Source: Bradyrhizobium genosp. L (GTDB lineage Bacteria; Pseudomonadota; Alphaproteobacteria; Rhizobiales; Xanthobacteraceae). From it: a stretch of DNA of 64,000 bases. Each line of letters starts with the position of its first letter. The first letter of the stretch is position 1. Below, in pieces: positions 43,516 through 56,437 of this stretch. The DNA is taken from NCBI RefSeq assembly GCF_015624485.1, contig NZ_CP061378.1, positions 868,001-932,000 on the forward strand. Direction: 5' to 3'. Below the pieces are notes generated by a model that was not told the origin of the DNA, made no database searches, and worked only from the letters and a program-made list of their open reading frames with translations. The translations under genes were made by a program, and so were the position numbers.

Positions 43516-44199
43516 ATGGCACTTCCCTTGATCGTCTTCGACGTCAACGAGACCCTGCTCGACCTCGACACCATGGAGCCGGTGTTCGCGCGCATCTTCA
43601 ACGACCAGAGCGCGATGCGGCTCTGGTTCGCGAACTTCATCATGTACTCCGCATCGCTCACCGTAGCCGGCTGCTACGTGCCGTTCACCGATATCGGCGC
43701 CGCCGTGATGAAGATGCTGGCGGACACCCGCGGCATCAGGATCACCGACGCCGACAAGCAGGAGCTGACCGAAAAGTTCTCCACCATGCCGCCGCACAAG
43801 GAGGTGCCGGCGGCGCTGCGCAAGCTGCGCGGGGCCGGCTTCCGCCTGTTCACGCTGACCGACAATCTGCTGGAGGTGCAGACCCGCCAGCTCACCAATG
43901 GCGGCATCGTCGATCTGTTCGAGCGCCGCTTCTCCGCCGACGGCGTCAAGCACCACAAGCCGTCGCGCCAGGCCTATGGCTATGTCGAGAAGGAGCTCGG
44001 CGCCAAACCTGCCGACTTCTGCCTGATCGCGTGCCACACCTGGGACACGCTCGGCGCGGTCGCCGCCGGCTGGGAGGCCGCGCTGATCAAGCGCCCCGGC
44101 AACGATCTGCTCGGCGTCGGCCCGCAGCCGCAGGTCGTGGGCAGCGATCTCAACGATGTCGCGGACCAGCTGATCAGCCGCTACGGCGCGAAAACGTAA
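43516..44199 (+). CDS. Haloacid dehalogenase, type II
   Basis: 227 residues from the ATG at 43516 with AAGGAG upstream. The nucleophile Asp9 is in VFDVNETLLDL, the Thr motif in FTLTDNLLE, the Lys in KHHKPSRQAYGY and the acidic/Trp motif in ACHTWDTLGA. These match L-2-haloacid dehalogenases more than phosphatases. Follows the CGNR gene by 35 bp, so a shared operon is likely; with the neighbouring dehalogenase-like gene it hints at halogenated-substrate metabolism. Confidence 0.88.
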   Translation: MALPLIVFDVNETLLDLDTMEPVFARIFNDQSAMRLWFANFIMYSASLTVAGCYVPFTDIGAAVMKMLADTRGIRITDADKQELTEKFSTMPPHKEVPAALRKLRGAGFRLFTLTDNLLEVQTRQLTNGGIVDLFERRFSADGVKHHKPSRQAYGYVEKELGAKPADFCLIACHTWDTLGAVAAGWEAALIKRPGNDLLGVGPQPQVVGSDLNDVADQLISRYGAKT

Positions 44200-44369
44200 C
44201 GCTTTCCGCGTGATGCATCGGGCGCCGGCGGGAACCGGGCCCGATGCATGCGAAAGCGCATAAAACCGGAATGAAATCCAGAACGGTTTTCAACCATGTC
44301 CCTTGAGTGTTCCTCAACTTCCACGTCCGATGCTCGCTGGCGCCGAACGCACACACGAGGAGCGCCAGG

Positions 44370-44717
44370 ATGCCGGCCAAGGGACTGAAGACTGCGAGCA
44401 AGCCGCAAGCGCCCGAGCGCGAGGATGTCCTGAACGCGCACGCCATCTCGACGCTGAGCGCGGGCGCCGTCAGCGCGATGAGCGCAGTCGGAGCCGCCGT
44501 GATCAAGAAGCACAAGGCCGCGTTGGCCAGGAATGCCGACTGGTTCTGGCACATGTTCGCGAAATGCGAGGCCAAGGCCGCGCGCCTCGCCGAACAGGCT
44601 GCGCACGATCCCGCCGGCTGCGGCGACGCCACCTTCATCGAGACCTATGCCAGGCAATTGCCCAAGCTGATGACCGTGGCGCTCGACGCACACGAGAAGG
44701 CCTTGAAGCCGAAGTGA
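44370..44717 (+). CDS. Helical conserved hypothetical protein
   Basis: 115 residues from the ATG at 44370, GAGGAG upstream. After a basic start it is mostly helical (AISTLSAGAVSAMSAVGAAV, then ARNADWFWHMFAKCEAKAAR). It may be cytoplasmic with a weak amphipathic helix. No family was recognised. Confidence 0.6.
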   Translation: MPAKGLKTASKPQAPEREDVLNAHAISTLSAGAVSAMSAVGAAVIKKHKAALARNADWFWHMFAKCEAKAARLAEQAAHDPAGCGDATFIETYARQLPKLMTVALDAHEKALKPK

Positions 44718-44871
44718 CGTGACAGCGGCGATGATCTCCCCCTGATTCGTCGTCCTGGCCTTCTCCGGGACGACGATGTGGAAACGCCGGCGCGCAGGGC
44801 TGCCATGCGCGTCGCAACCAATCGCTGAACCATCCGTATCTGTCCGGCGATTTCTTGATGCGGGACGTCCG

Positions 44872-45036
44872 ATGGTGAAGCACCTTATTTCCGATGAAGA
44901 GAAATGTGACCTGTGTAACGGGACCGGCTTTCCCAAGGTGAGCCAGCCGAGCGAGCCGGGGCGCAAGGTCTATCCGGAGCCTTGCAAGAAGTGCGGCGGC
45001 AAGGGGCGGATCAAGAAGGCCAGCTGGGGCAAATAG
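44872..45036 (+). CDS. Small DnaJ-type zinc-finger-like protein
   Basis: 54 residues. Two CxxCxGxG units, CDLCNGTG and CKKCGGKG, separated by 20-odd residues, match the DnaJ central zinc-finger half. A stand-alone mini-protein of this kind could bind zinc and unfolded substrates; function is not established. Confidence 0.65.
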   Translation: MVKHLISDEEKCDLCNGTGFPKVSQPSEPGRKVYPEPCKKCGGKGRIKKASWGK

Positions 45037-45188
45037 CTTCTCTTGCGCTGAACGCGGCGGCAAGAGGCCGGCTCCGGCGCTTTCCAGCTCTATGTGATGC
45101 GTGTGTGAGGTCAGTCACGGCCGAAGCGAACGCCGTGCGCCATTGATAGCGCCATGAACGGGATGCCCCGTCAACCATGGAGCTGACA

Positions 45189-46643
45189 ATGACCCCCTCT
45201 GTTGCGACCCTTGTGACTGATGACAGCGACCTCGCGTTGGCGCCGGCGAGCGATCACGCTGCCGCATCCCTCGCGCCCGCAGCGCCGCAGCGCCAGTTCT
45301 GGGAGACCGAGCACACCCGCCCGGATTTCGAGCCCTCGAACGAAGCCGCGCCCGAACTCGTCGCCGCCACCAGGAATTATCTCGGCGAGTGCATGCGCCA
45401 TCCCTATCTGCCGGTCGCCGAGATCCGCGCCAAGCAATTTGCCCGCATCAAGGAGCTGGTCGAGCTCGCCTACCGCGAGATCCCGGTCTATCGCAACAAA
45501 TACGATGCTGCCGGCTTCAAGCCCGAGCATCTGCGCGACTATGACGACATCCAGAAGATTCCCGTCATCACCAAGCCCGAGCTGGTCGCCGCTTTTCCGG
45601 ACCAGTGCGTCAACAAGAAGTACAAGCCGGAACACCTGTTCCCGACCCGCTCGTCGGGCTCCTCGGGCCAAACGCTCCTGATCCGCGTCGACTATGACGC
45701 CGTCATCACCGACACCATCCAGGGCGTCCGCCAGTTCGCGATGCAGAGCGGCGGCAACTACCGCGCCGAAGATCTCTTGACGCATGTCTACACCGTGCCG
45801 TGGTGGTTCGACTCGATCGGCGGCGACTATCCGACCGCCTTCATCTCGAACCTGATCCCGCCCTCCCGCGTCGCCCAGCATCTGCGCTATCTCGGGCCCA
45901 AGGTTCTCTCGCTCTATCCGTCGAGCCTGGATGCGCTGATGCCGCATGTCGACGAATTCCGCTCGACGCTCAATCTCGCGGTGACGCATTCGGAATATTC
46001 CTCGAAATCGGCCCGCGCAGAATGGTCGCGCCAGCTCGGCGTGCCCGTGCTCGACGAATACTCCTCGGAGGAAGCAACCCGCATCGCGCTCGAGATGCCT
46101 GATGGACAGTATTACGTCTGCGAGGACACCGTGCATCTCGACGTGCTCGATCCCATCACGATGCAGCCGCAGACAGCCGGCCAGTCCGGCATCGCCGTCA
46201 TCACCAACCTCCTGAACGAAGCCATGCCGTTCATCCGCTACGTCCAGGGCGACTACATCACCCTGCCGGAGAAGCCATTGGCGTCCGACATCAACTGGTC
46301 GCAGATCGCGAGCATCGACGGCCGGCTCAACGACGCCTTCGTCAATCGCGACGGCCGCAAGGTCCCCGCCGGCAGCATCCTGGATGCGACCTATCGCTGG
46401 ATGTTCGACTGCAACCTGCATCTGGCGCAGTTCGAGATCGTGCAGCTTGGCGTCGATCGGGTCGATGCGAGGGTCGTGCTCGGCCAGGATACGCCGCTGG
46501 CGCGGCTCAATGCCTCGGTTGCGCATCTGGAGGACCTGCTCGCGGCCTGCCTCGAGCATCCGGTGCAGGTGAAGGCCCACGCGCTCGACGTGTTCCCGGC
46601 TCGTGTCGGCAAGCGTCGCCCGATCCGCCGTGAGATGGCGTAA
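45189..46643 (+). CDS. PaaK/CapK-like adenylate-forming enzyme
   Basis: 484 residues; ATG at 45189 has GGAG upstream (an ATG at 45177 is in frame). The P-loop-like adenylation motif TRSSGSSGQT is at about residues 155-164. Later SKSARAEWSRQLGVPVLDEY and RYVQGDYITL correspond to conserved AMP-binding blocks of the phenylacetate-CoA-ligase/F390-synthetase branch. It activates a carboxylate as an acyl-AMP; substrate unknown. First of a four-gene run with an ABC exporter and a GNAT acetyltransferase, 27 bp before the permease. Confidence 0.85.
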   Translation: MTPSVATLVTDDSDLALAPASDHAAASLAPAAPQRQFWETEHTRPDFEPSNEAAPELVAATRNYLGECMRHPYLPVAEIRAKQFARIKELVELAYREIPVYRNKYDAAGFKPEHLRDYDDIQKIPVITKPELVAAFPDQCVNKKYKPEHLFPTRSSGSSGQTLLIRVDYDAVITDTIQGVRQFAMQSGGNYRAEDLLTHVYTVPWWFDSIGGDYPTAFISNLIPPSRVAQHLRYLGPKVLSLYPSSLDALMPHVDEFRSTLNLAVTHSEYSSKSARAEWSRQLGVPVLDEYSSEEATRIALEMPDGQYYVCEDTVHLDVLDPITMQPQTAGQSGIAVITNLLNEAMPFIRYVQGDYITLPEKPLASDINWSQIASIDGRLNDAFVNRDGRKVPAGSILDATYRWMFDCNLHLAQFEIVQLGVDRVDARVVLGQDTPLARLNASVAHLEDLLAACLEHPVQVKAHALDVFPARVGKRRPIRREMA

Positions 46644-46670
46644 GCCGCTGAACGCGGGGAGGATAGTGCC

Positions 46671-47468
46671 ATGACCCAGTCGTTGAACCGTATCGCTGCC
46701 ATGACGGCGCGCTATTATTACATCCTGCGCTCGTCATGGCTCCGGCTGCTCGAGATCGTCTACTGGCCGGCGATGCAGATGATGGTGTGGGGTTTCCTCT
46801 ACACCTACCTCTATCAAAGCAAGTCGGCGATGGCGTCCACCGCCGGCCTGCTGCTCGGCGCGGTGCTGCTCTGGGACGTGCTGTTCCGTGGCCAGCTCGG
46901 CTTCACCTTCACGTTCCTGGAGGAGATCTGGTCGCGCAACCTCGCGAACCTGATGATGTCGCCGCTCAAGCCGAGCGAGCTTGCCGCATCGCTGATGCTG
47001 ATGAGCCTGTTCCGGCTGTTGATCGGCACCATCCCGGTGACCGTGCTCACGCTGCTGCTGTTCGACTTCAACATCTATGCGCTCGGACCGGGACTGATCG
47101 TGTTCTTCCTCATCCTGGTGCTGACCAGCTGGGCGATCGGCCTCGTCGTCGCCGGCCTCGTGATCCGCCAGGGTCTCGGCGCCGAAAGCCTGGCCTACTC
47201 GGTCATGATCGTGCTGCTGCCGCTGTGCTGCGTCTACTATCCCGTCGAGGCGCTGCCCGCCTGGCTGCATCCGATCGCCTGGTCGCTGACACCGACCTAT
47301 GTGTTCGAGGGCATGCGCGCCGTGCTGCTCGACGGCAGCTTCCGCGTCGACCTCGCAATCGAGGGTCTCGCGCTCAACGTCGTCTATCTCGCTCTCGGCT
47401 TCACAACGTTCGTCGTCCTGCTGCAGAGTGCCCGCCATCGCGGCGGCCTGCTCACCATGGGCGAGTAA
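46671..47468 (+). CDS. ABC-2 type transporter permease
   Basis: 265 residues with about six hydrophobic segments (residues about 24-44, 55-77, 105-140, 140-165, 175-195 and 225-250). GTIPVTVLTLLLFDFNIY and CVYYPVEALPAWLHPIAWSL are ABC-2 family features. Pairs with the ATPase 14 bp downstream to form an exporter; predicted substrate could be the product linked to the PaaK-like enzyme. Confidence 0.88.
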   Translation: MTQSLNRIAAMTARYYYILRSSWLRLLEIVYWPAMQMMVWGFLYTYLYQSKSAMASTAGLLLGAVLLWDVLFRGQLGFTFTFLEEIWSRNLANLMMSPLKPSELAASLMLMSLFRLLIGTIPVTVLTLLLFDFNIYALGPGLIVFFLILVLTSWAIGLVVAGLVIRQGLGAESLAYSVMIVLLPLCCVYYPVEALPAWLHPIAWSLTPTYVFEGMRAVLLDGSFRVDLAIEGLALNVVYLALGFTTFVVLLQSARHRGGLLTMGE

Positions 47469-47482
47469 GGGAGGATACTTTC

Positions 47483-48309
<827 letters not shown>

Positions 48310-48310
<1 letters not shown>

Positions 48311-48906
48311 TGCCGTTCTCCTTCAAGCGCCGTGCGGACCTCGCGCAAGCGGTCTACATCAAGGTCAGGCAGGAGCGCCGCACTGACGCACCCGCCCGCG
48401 AAAGTCTGCTCGACCAGGCCTTCGGCCCCGGCCGTTTCGCCAAGGCCTCGGAGCGGTTGCGCGAAGGCCGCACGCCCGCGCTGTCCCTCGTCGCACGCCG
48501 CGCCGGCCGCCTCGTCGGCACGGTGCGGCTGTGGCCGGTGACGACGGCCTCCGGTCACACCTGCCTGCTGCTCGGCCCGCTCGCGGTCGCAGCCGATGTC
48601 AGGTCCTACGGCATCGGCGCGTCGCTGATGCGGCAGGCCTTGCACGAAGCAGCCGTGCTCGGCCATCGCGCCGTCGTCCTGGTCGGCGACGCCGCCTATT
48701 ACACCCGCTTCGGCTTCTCCGCCGACAAGACCGGTGCACTGCGCATGCCTGGCCCCTACGAGCGCGACCGCCTCTTGGCCTGCGAGCTGGTGCCCGATGC
48801 GCTGACCGGCGCCCGCGGGCTGATCACGGCAACGATCCCGCCACGCTCGCGGCTGTCGCAACTGATCGACCGCGTCGGCGAGGCGGCGATCGCACAGCCT
48901 GCGTGA
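48310..48906 (+). CDS. GNAT-family N-acetyltransferase
   Basis: 198 residues; ATG overlaps the upstream stop, so translation is coupled. The GNAT core is visible: LLGPLAVAADVRSYGIGASL (acetyl-CoA loop with YGIGASL), then a strand VVLVGDAAYYTRFGFS typical of yhbS-like members. Completes the run of adenylating enzyme, exporter and acyltransferase. A linked terminator follows at 48938. Confidence 0.85.
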
Positions 48907-48937
48907 TCGCGACGAGTGAGATGGGCACAAACCATAC

Positions 48938-48973
48938 CCAATGTCGTCCCGGCGCAGGCCGGGACGACATTGG
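48938..48973. terminator. Long hairpin after the PaaK/ABC/GNAT run
   Basis: CCAATGTCGTCCCGGC and GCCGGGACGACATTGG are perfect 16-bp arms around a 4-base loop. It is also a Bradyrhizobium-type extragenic palindrome. No T-run follows, so termination is likely but not certain. Confidence 0.55.
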
Positions 48974-49052
48974 AGAGGGCAGAGCGTAAAACCCATACTG
49001 TAGTCCTGGCTTTCGTCAGGACGACAGCTGGGGGATGTGGTGCAAGCCGGCA

Positions 49053-50012
49053 TCACGCCGCCTTCCGCTTTCCTCGTGCCACACGCTTCACCGCGCCCTT
49101 CGTCCCATCCCCCTTCGTCCGCAGTGCCTCCGCCGCCAGCGCGACCACTTCCGCGATCTGCTGCAATTGGCCGGCGAGCGGGCTGGTCTTGCGCCAGACC
49201 ATGCCGATGGTGCGCGACGGCTGCGGGTTCTTGAAGCGTGCGACGGCAACTGGGGCCGAACGCGTCTCCACCGTGACGGCCATTTCCGGAATCAACGTGA
49301 CGCCGATGCCGGCACCGACCATCTGCACCAGGGTCGAGAGCGAGCTTGCGTCGAGCACCTCGCGCGGCGGGAACGATTGCATGTTGCAGAACGACAGCGC
49401 CTGGTCGCGGAAGCAGTGGCCTTCCTCGAGCAGCAAGAGTCGCATCTCGCGCAGCATCTCGGCGCTCGGCACCGGCGTGTCGGCATCCTCGCCCGGCCGC
49501 ACCAGCAGAAAATTCTCCGAGAACAGCGCGACCTCGGTCAGTGACGGTTCCGACACCGGCAGCGCAACGATCGCGGTGTCGAGCCGGCCTTCTGCGACCT
49601 CCTTGATCAGCTTCGGCGTCAGCGTCTCGCGGACGTGGATATCGAGCTCCGGATGCAGCCGCGCCAGATTCTCGATCACCTTGGGCAGCAGATATGGGGC
49701 AATCGTCGGGATCATGCCGACGCGCAAGCGGCCCGCGAGCCGGTCGCGCGAGGCGCGCGCGAAGTCGCCGAGTTCGTCGACCGAGCGCAGGATGTCGCGG
49801 ACGCGACGCAGCAGGTCCTCGCCGAACGTCGTCAGCCTGACCTGCCGCGCATTGCGCTCGATCAGCACGCCGCCGACCGCCTGTTCCATCTCGCGGATCT
49901 GCATCGACAGCGCGGGCTGCGACACCGAGCAGGCGTCCGCGGCACGGCCGAAATGGCCGTGGCGGGCCAGCGCATCGAAATACCTGAGTTGCCGGAGTGT
50001 GACGTTTATCAT
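49053..50012 (-). CDS. oxyR: Hydrogen-peroxide sensor/regulator OxyR
   Basis: 319 residues. LysR helix-turn-helix at the N-terminus (LRQLRYFDALARHGHFGRAA). The peroxide-sensing cysteines are Cys200 and Cys209 in EEGHCFRDQALSFC, matching E. coli Cys199 and Cys208. C-terminus is Lys/Arg-rich. Divergent from katG with 118 bp between, the classical regulator-target pair. Confidence 0.93.
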   Translation of the reverse strand: MINVTLRQLRYFDALARHGHFGRAADACSVSQPALSMQIREMEQAVGGVLIERNARQVRLTTFGEDLLRRVRDILRSVDELGDFARASRDRLAGRLRVGMIPTIAPYLLPKVIENLARLHPELDIHVRETLTPKLIKEVAEGRLDTAIVALPVSEPSLTEVALFSENFLLVRPGEDADTPVPSAEMLREMRLLLLEEGHCFRDQALSFCNMQSFPPREVLDASSLSTLVQMVGAGIGVTLIPEMAVTVETRSAPVAVARFKNPQPSRTIGMVWRKTSPLAGQLQQIAEVVALAAEALRTKGDGTKGAVKRVARGKRKAA

Positions 50013-52302
<2,290 letters not shown>

Positions 52303-52413
52303 GGCCGATGCAACAAGCCGGAAACGGCGTCAATATCTCAGGGCGGCACTTCGGTGGCGCCCTGATTCATTTCAAGGCTTGCAGAAGGACTTTTCGGACT
52401 TTGCGCGATCACC

Positions 52414-52611
52414 TCAATCGTGCAGCTTCATGTCCCGGATCATCTCGTCGACCTCCGCCTGGGTCGGAGCTGGCGACGGCTGCGACGCGCTGCTCGCGCT
52501 GTACGGCGCGTCGCATTGCGTGCTCGCGTGCGGAGATTGAACGATCGCGGTCAGGCTTGCCCAGCAAACCAAAAGCGCGACCGTCCAGTCCAGTAGATTG
52601 GGTGCGGTCAT
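52414..52611 (-). CDS. Small membrane-anchored hypothetical protein
   Basis: 65 residues from the ATG at 52611. One hydrophobic segment (LLDWTVALLVCWASLTAIV, about 5-23), then a Ser/Pro-rich linker and an acidic helix (AEVDEMIRDMKLHD). No family was recognised; low support beyond composition. Confidence 0.45.
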   Translation of the reverse strand: MTAPNLLDWTVALLVCWASLTAIVQSPHASTQCDAPYSASSASQPSPAPTQAEVDEMIRDMKLHD

Positions 52612-52979
52612 CGCGGCACCTGCATCAGCGTTGTCATGCGCCAATGGTGCAGCCGGCGCAGGCCCTGCGCAATTCGGAAGGCGCGAACCGTAACTTCGGC
52701 GCTGCCGAGCGACGCCGTCGCTATTTTCCGATGCGCTCGCCGCTTCGTTTCTCCCTGCGCCAAACGATGACGTCGCCGCGGCCGCCGGCAACGGCTGTGG
52801 TTAACGGATTTCGACCCGGGACGAGTTTCCTCAAATGCCCGCAGCCGTTTTATCCTTGGTTCAGCATGATCTGCATTGTTGCGCCGGTAGTTTCCCGGTC
52901 TGTGCTTGAACAAGCCGCCTTTGGCAAGAAGGCCGTAACGCCGAGCATGGCAGCTTGCTCCCAGTTGGAGCGATGTCGG
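52612..52979. other. Upstream region of the diguanylate cyclase gene
   Basis: Frame open on the plus strand, but sequence is not protein-like; treated as non-coding. No repeat seen. Confidence 0.4.
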
Positions 52980-54890
52980 ATGATTGGAACCCGCCAGGAA
53001 TTGGGAAAGACCCGCCTTGCGCTGTGGGCGTCGGGGTTCGTGCTGCTGGCGTGCCTCGCCATTCTGGCGTTGAGCGGTTGGCACGAATGGCAATCGCGCC
53101 GCGTCGACCTGAAGAACGCAGAAGTCGACGTGACCAACCTCGCCCGGTCGTTGACGCAGCAAGCCGAGGACACCTTCGATCTCGCCGACACCATTCTCAC
53201 CGGCATGGTCGATCGCCTTGAAACTGGCGGAACCGATGCTGCGGGGGTCGCGAAGCTGCGGACCTTCCTGCAGCAGCGGCGCTACAACCGGCAGCGCATC
53301 CACGGCATCTTCGTCTACGACGAAACCGGTCGTTGGATCGCCACCACCGAGCAGGTCGACCTCGCCGGTCTCAACAACAGCGATCGCGACTATTTTCAGC
53401 ATCACCGCGCCTCGCCGGACCGCGGCGACTACTTCGGCCGTCCGGTCAAGAGCCGCTCGGGCGGCCAGTGGGTCATTACCGTCTCGCGTCGCTTCGACCA
53501 TCCCGACGGCAGCTTCGCCGGCGTTGTGTTGACCACGATCGATGTCTCCTACTTCGTGCGCTTCTACGAAGAGTTCGACGTCGGTCCGCACGGCTCGATT
53601 TCGCTGCTCAGTGCCGACGGCATCATGCTGGCGCGGAGTCGAGACGTGGACGGCGTCTATGCCGGCCGCGACATGTCGGACTCGCCGCTGTTTCGTCAGC
53701 AGCACCGCCTGCCCGCCGCCAGCGTCTACTACTTCACGTCGCCGCTCGATGGCCGGGCGCGCCTGAGCTACTACCAGCGCAGCAGCCGCTTCCCCATCGT
53801 GGTGCTCGCGACCAAGGCGCGGGACGATGTTTTGGCGGACTGGCGGCGGGAGGTCGTCACCCGTACCGGGATCGTGGCCGGCTTGATCCTGCTCATCGCC
53901 GGAATCGGATTCTATCTGGTCAAGCAGCTGCTGCAGCGGCAGCGCATGGCGGCGGCCCTGATCGCCAAGGAGGCCGACTTCCGTCTGCTTGCCGAACAGT
54001 CCAGCGACATGGTGATGCGGATCGGACTCGATGAATGCATTCGCTACGTCTCGCCATCATGCGTCCGGGTGATCGGCTGGCCGGCCGACAAGTTGCTCGG
54101 GATGCCCGCGCTTGCCGGCGTGAACGCGGAAGACCGGCCGCGCGTCGAACAGACGATCGCGGCACTCAAGGCCGCCGAGGCCGACGAGGCGCGGATCGTC
54201 TATCGCAACCGCCACCGGGAGAAGAACGAGATCTGGGTCGAGACGGCGCTGCGCGTCACGCGCGCGCCCGACACCGGGGCGATCGACGGCGTCGTTGCGA
54301 TATCGCGCGATGTGACCGAGCAAAGGGATCTGCAAGACAAGCTCGCCGCGCTCGCGATCTCCGATGGTTTGACCGGCCTGTTCAACCGTCGCCACTTCGA
54401 TGAGCGGCTGGCGGATGAATGGGCACGCGCCCGGCGTGACGGCACCCCGCTGTCGCTTCTGTTGATCGATATCGATCATTTCAAGCGCTACAACGACCAA
54501 TATGGTCATCAGGCGGGCGACGGCTGCCTGCGCGCCGTGGCGCGCGTTCTCGCCGCGCAGGCGCAGCGGCCCGCCGATCTTGCCGCCCGCTATGGTGGGG
54601 AGGAATTTGTCCTGCTTCTCCCGAACACCGACGCCGAAGGCTGCGCGCTTGTCGGCGAGCGGGTCCGCGAAGCACTGCACGAGCTCGGGATGCTGCACGG
54701 ACAAAATCCACCATCTCGCATCGTGACGGCGAGCCTCGGCGGCGTGACCAGCCATCCATCGCAGACCGTGAGCGATTCCGGCCCGCTGCTGGCCGCGGCA
54801 GATCGGGCGCTCTATGCCGCCAAGGACGGTGGCCGCGACCGTCTGGTGATGTCCGGACAGGTGGTCGCGCTGTCGGCCAGGAGCGCGTAG
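52980..54890 (+). CDS. Membrane diguanylate cyclase (Cache-PAS-GGDEF)
   Basis: 636 residues from the ATG at 52980 (MIGTRQELGKTR). TM1 at about 14-32, a periplasmic dCache-like sensor (about 40-290, with FVYDETGRWIATTEQ and DYFQHHRASPDRGDYFGRP), TM2 at about 300-320, a PAS domain (about 335-450) and a GGDEF domain. The active loop is YGGEEFVLL (about 537-545) and an RxxD I-site (RPAD) lies five residues before it, so the cyclase should be active and product-inhibited. The long upstream reading frame overlapping katG is not used. Confidence 0.9.
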   Translation: MIGTRQELGKTRLALWASGFVLLACLAILALSGWHEWQSRRVDLKNAEVDVTNLARSLTQQAEDTFDLADTILTGMVDRLETGGTDAAGVAKLRTFLQQRRYNRQRIHGIFVYDETGRWIATTEQVDLAGLNNSDRDYFQHHRASPDRGDYFGRPVKSRSGGQWVITVSRRFDHPDGSFAGVVLTTIDVSYFVRFYEEFDVGPHGSISLLSADGIMLARSRDVDGVYAGRDMSDSPLFRQQHRLPAASVYYFTSPLDGRARLSYYQRSSRFPIVVLATKARDDVLADWRREVVTRTGIVAGLILLIAGIGFYLVKQLLQRQRMAAALIAKEADFRLLAEQSSDMVMRIGLDECIRYVSPSCVRVIGWPADKLLGMPALAGVNAEDRPRVEQTIAALKAAEADEARIVYRNRHREKNEIWVETALRVTRAPDTGAIDGVVAISRDVTEQRDLQDKLAALAISDGLTGLFNRRHFDERLADEWARARRDGTPLSLLLIDIDHFKRYNDQYGHQAGDGCLRAVARVLAAQAQRPADLAARYGGEEFVLLLPNTDAEGCALVGERVREALHELGMLHGQNPPSRIVTASLGGVTSHPSQTVSDSGPLLAAADRALYAAKDGGRDRLVMSGQVVALSARSA

Positions 54891-54902
54891 GGTATACTGC
54901 AG

Positions 54903-55916
54903 CTATCCTGCCGTCCGCGCCCGCCGCCCTTCGATCGGATAGGCCGGATCGTTGAACCCGGGCGTCGAGGGATGGCCGGCGACGACGAGGCGATCGATCA
55001 GCGCCTCGTCCTCTGCGGTGAATTTGTAGTCGAGCGCGCGGATGTAGTCGTCCCATTGCGCTTCGGTGCGGGGGCCTGCGATCACGGCGCTGACGAACGA
55101 CGAGTTCAGCACCCACGACACCGCGAACTGCCCCGCGGTGATGCCGCGGCTTTCGGCGTGGCGCTTGATCTCCTGCGCGAGCTGCAGTGACTCCGGCCGC
55201 CACTCGGTCTGCATCATGCGCTTGTCGTTGCGCCCCGCACGGGTGTCGGCGGGCGGTGTCGCGTCGGGCGCGTATTTGCCGGTCAAGACGCCGCGCGCCA
55301 GCGGGCTATAGGGCACGATGCCGAGGCCGTAATAGGCACAGGCCGGAAAATGCTCGACCTCGGGCATCCGGTTCATCGCGTTGTAATAGGGCTGGCTTGC
55401 GATCGGGCGGTCGATGCCGAGCCGATCGCAGATGTTGCAGATCTCGGCGACGCGCCAGGCGCGGTAGTTGGAGACGCCGAAATAGCGCAGCTTGCCGGCG
55501 CGGATCAGGTCGCCGATCGCGCGCACGGTCTCTTCGAGCGGCGTCGCATGGTCTTCCTTGTGCAGATAGTAGATGTCGATGAAGTCGGTGCCGAGCCGCT
55601 TCAGGCTGGCGTCGGCGGCCTGGAACACCCAGCGCCGCGACAGCCCGCCATGGTTCGGATCGTCGCCGATCGGATTGGCGAGCTTGGTCGCCAGGATCCA
55701 GTTCGACCGGCTGTTGGCGATGGCGCGGCCGACCACCTCCTCGGACTTGCCGCCATTATAGGCGTCGGCGCTGTCGATGAAGTTGATGCCGGCCTCGCGC
55801 GCCTTCGCGACGATCCGCGACGAGGTGGCCTCGTCGGTCGGTCCGCCGAACATCATGCTGCCGAGGCAGATCGGCGAGATCTTCAAGCCGCTGCGGCCGA
55901 GTTGACGGTATTGCAT
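54903..55916 (-). CDS. Aldo/keto reductase
   Basis: 337 residues. The start MQYRQLGRSGLKISPICLG and catalytic residues Asp48 (NFIDSADAYN), Tyr53, Lys78 (ILATKLANP) and the His in YYLHKED are intact. GVSNYRAWRVAEI and PYSPLARGVLTGKY match the (alpha/beta)8 NADPH-dependent family. Converges on the cyclase gene; 11 bp downstream of the thioesterase gene on the same strand. Confidence 0.92.
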   Translation of the reverse strand: MQYRQLGRSGLKISPICLGSMMFGGPTDEATSSRIVAKAREAGINFIDSADAYNGGKSEEVVGRAIANSRSNWILATKLANPIGDDPNHGGLSRRWVFQAADASLKRLGTDFIDIYYLHKEDHATPLEETVRAIGDLIRAGKLRYFGVSNYRAWRVAEICNICDRLGIDRPIASQPYYNAMNRMPEVEHFPACAYYGLGIVPYSPLARGVLTGKYAPDATPPADTRAGRNDKRMMQTEWRPESLQLAQEIKRHAESRGITAGQFAVSWVLNSSFVSAVIAGPRTEAQWDDYIRALDYKFTAEDEALIDRLVVAGHPSTPGFNDPAYPIEGRRARTAG

Positions 55917-55927
55917 CGGGTTGCTCC

Positions 55928-56359
55928 CTAGCTCTCGTTCTTCAGAATCTTGAACACACCATTGGCCATCGCGATGCAGCGCTTGTCGACGGTGATTTCA
56001 GCCGTGATGAAGATCAGGCTGCGCGTCGAGCGCACCACGCGCGGCCGCGTGGTCAGGATCTCGCCGATCTTGCCGGCCTCGACGAAATGAGTATCGAGCT
56101 GCACGGTCGCGAGCGTCGGCCTGCCCGAGACGAACCGCGCGGCCATGCCGCAAGCGCGATCGGCGAAGGTCATGATCACGCCGCCCTGCACGAGGCCGCG
56201 GCGATTGTGGTGCTTGTCCTCGGTGATGAGCGCGAATTCCGGCGCATCACCGGCCATGCGCTGCCACATCGGGCCGACCAGCTGCAGGAAGCCGGTGGTG
56301 TCGACGAGCGTCCAGCCGTCGGATTTGAGCTTGGCTTCGGCCGTCGTGTGCTGGTCCAT
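55928..56359 (-). CDS. PaaI-type thioesterase (hotdog fold)
   Basis: 143 residues. HHNRRGLVQGGVIMTFADRA is the catalytic hotdog block (Asn/Gly/Asp), followed by strands VQLDTHFVEAGKIG and TTRPRVVRSTRSLIFITAE. Hydrolyses acyl-CoA thioesters; substrate unknown. Co-directional with and just upstream of the aldo/keto reductase gene. Confidence 0.85.
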   Translation of the reverse strand: MDQHTTAEAKLKSDGWTLVDTTGFLQLVGPMWQRMAGDAPEFALITEDKHHNRRGLVQGGVIMTFADRACGMAARFVSGRPTLATVQLDTHFVEAGKIGEILTTRPRVVRSTRSLIFITAEITVDKRCIAMANGVFKILKNES

Positions 56360-56437
56360 TGCTTACCGATGATTGATCGCAGGAGACATGTCTTGGGGCA
56401 CATTTCATCAAACGCGGTTGTGTTGTAGTCAAGATCA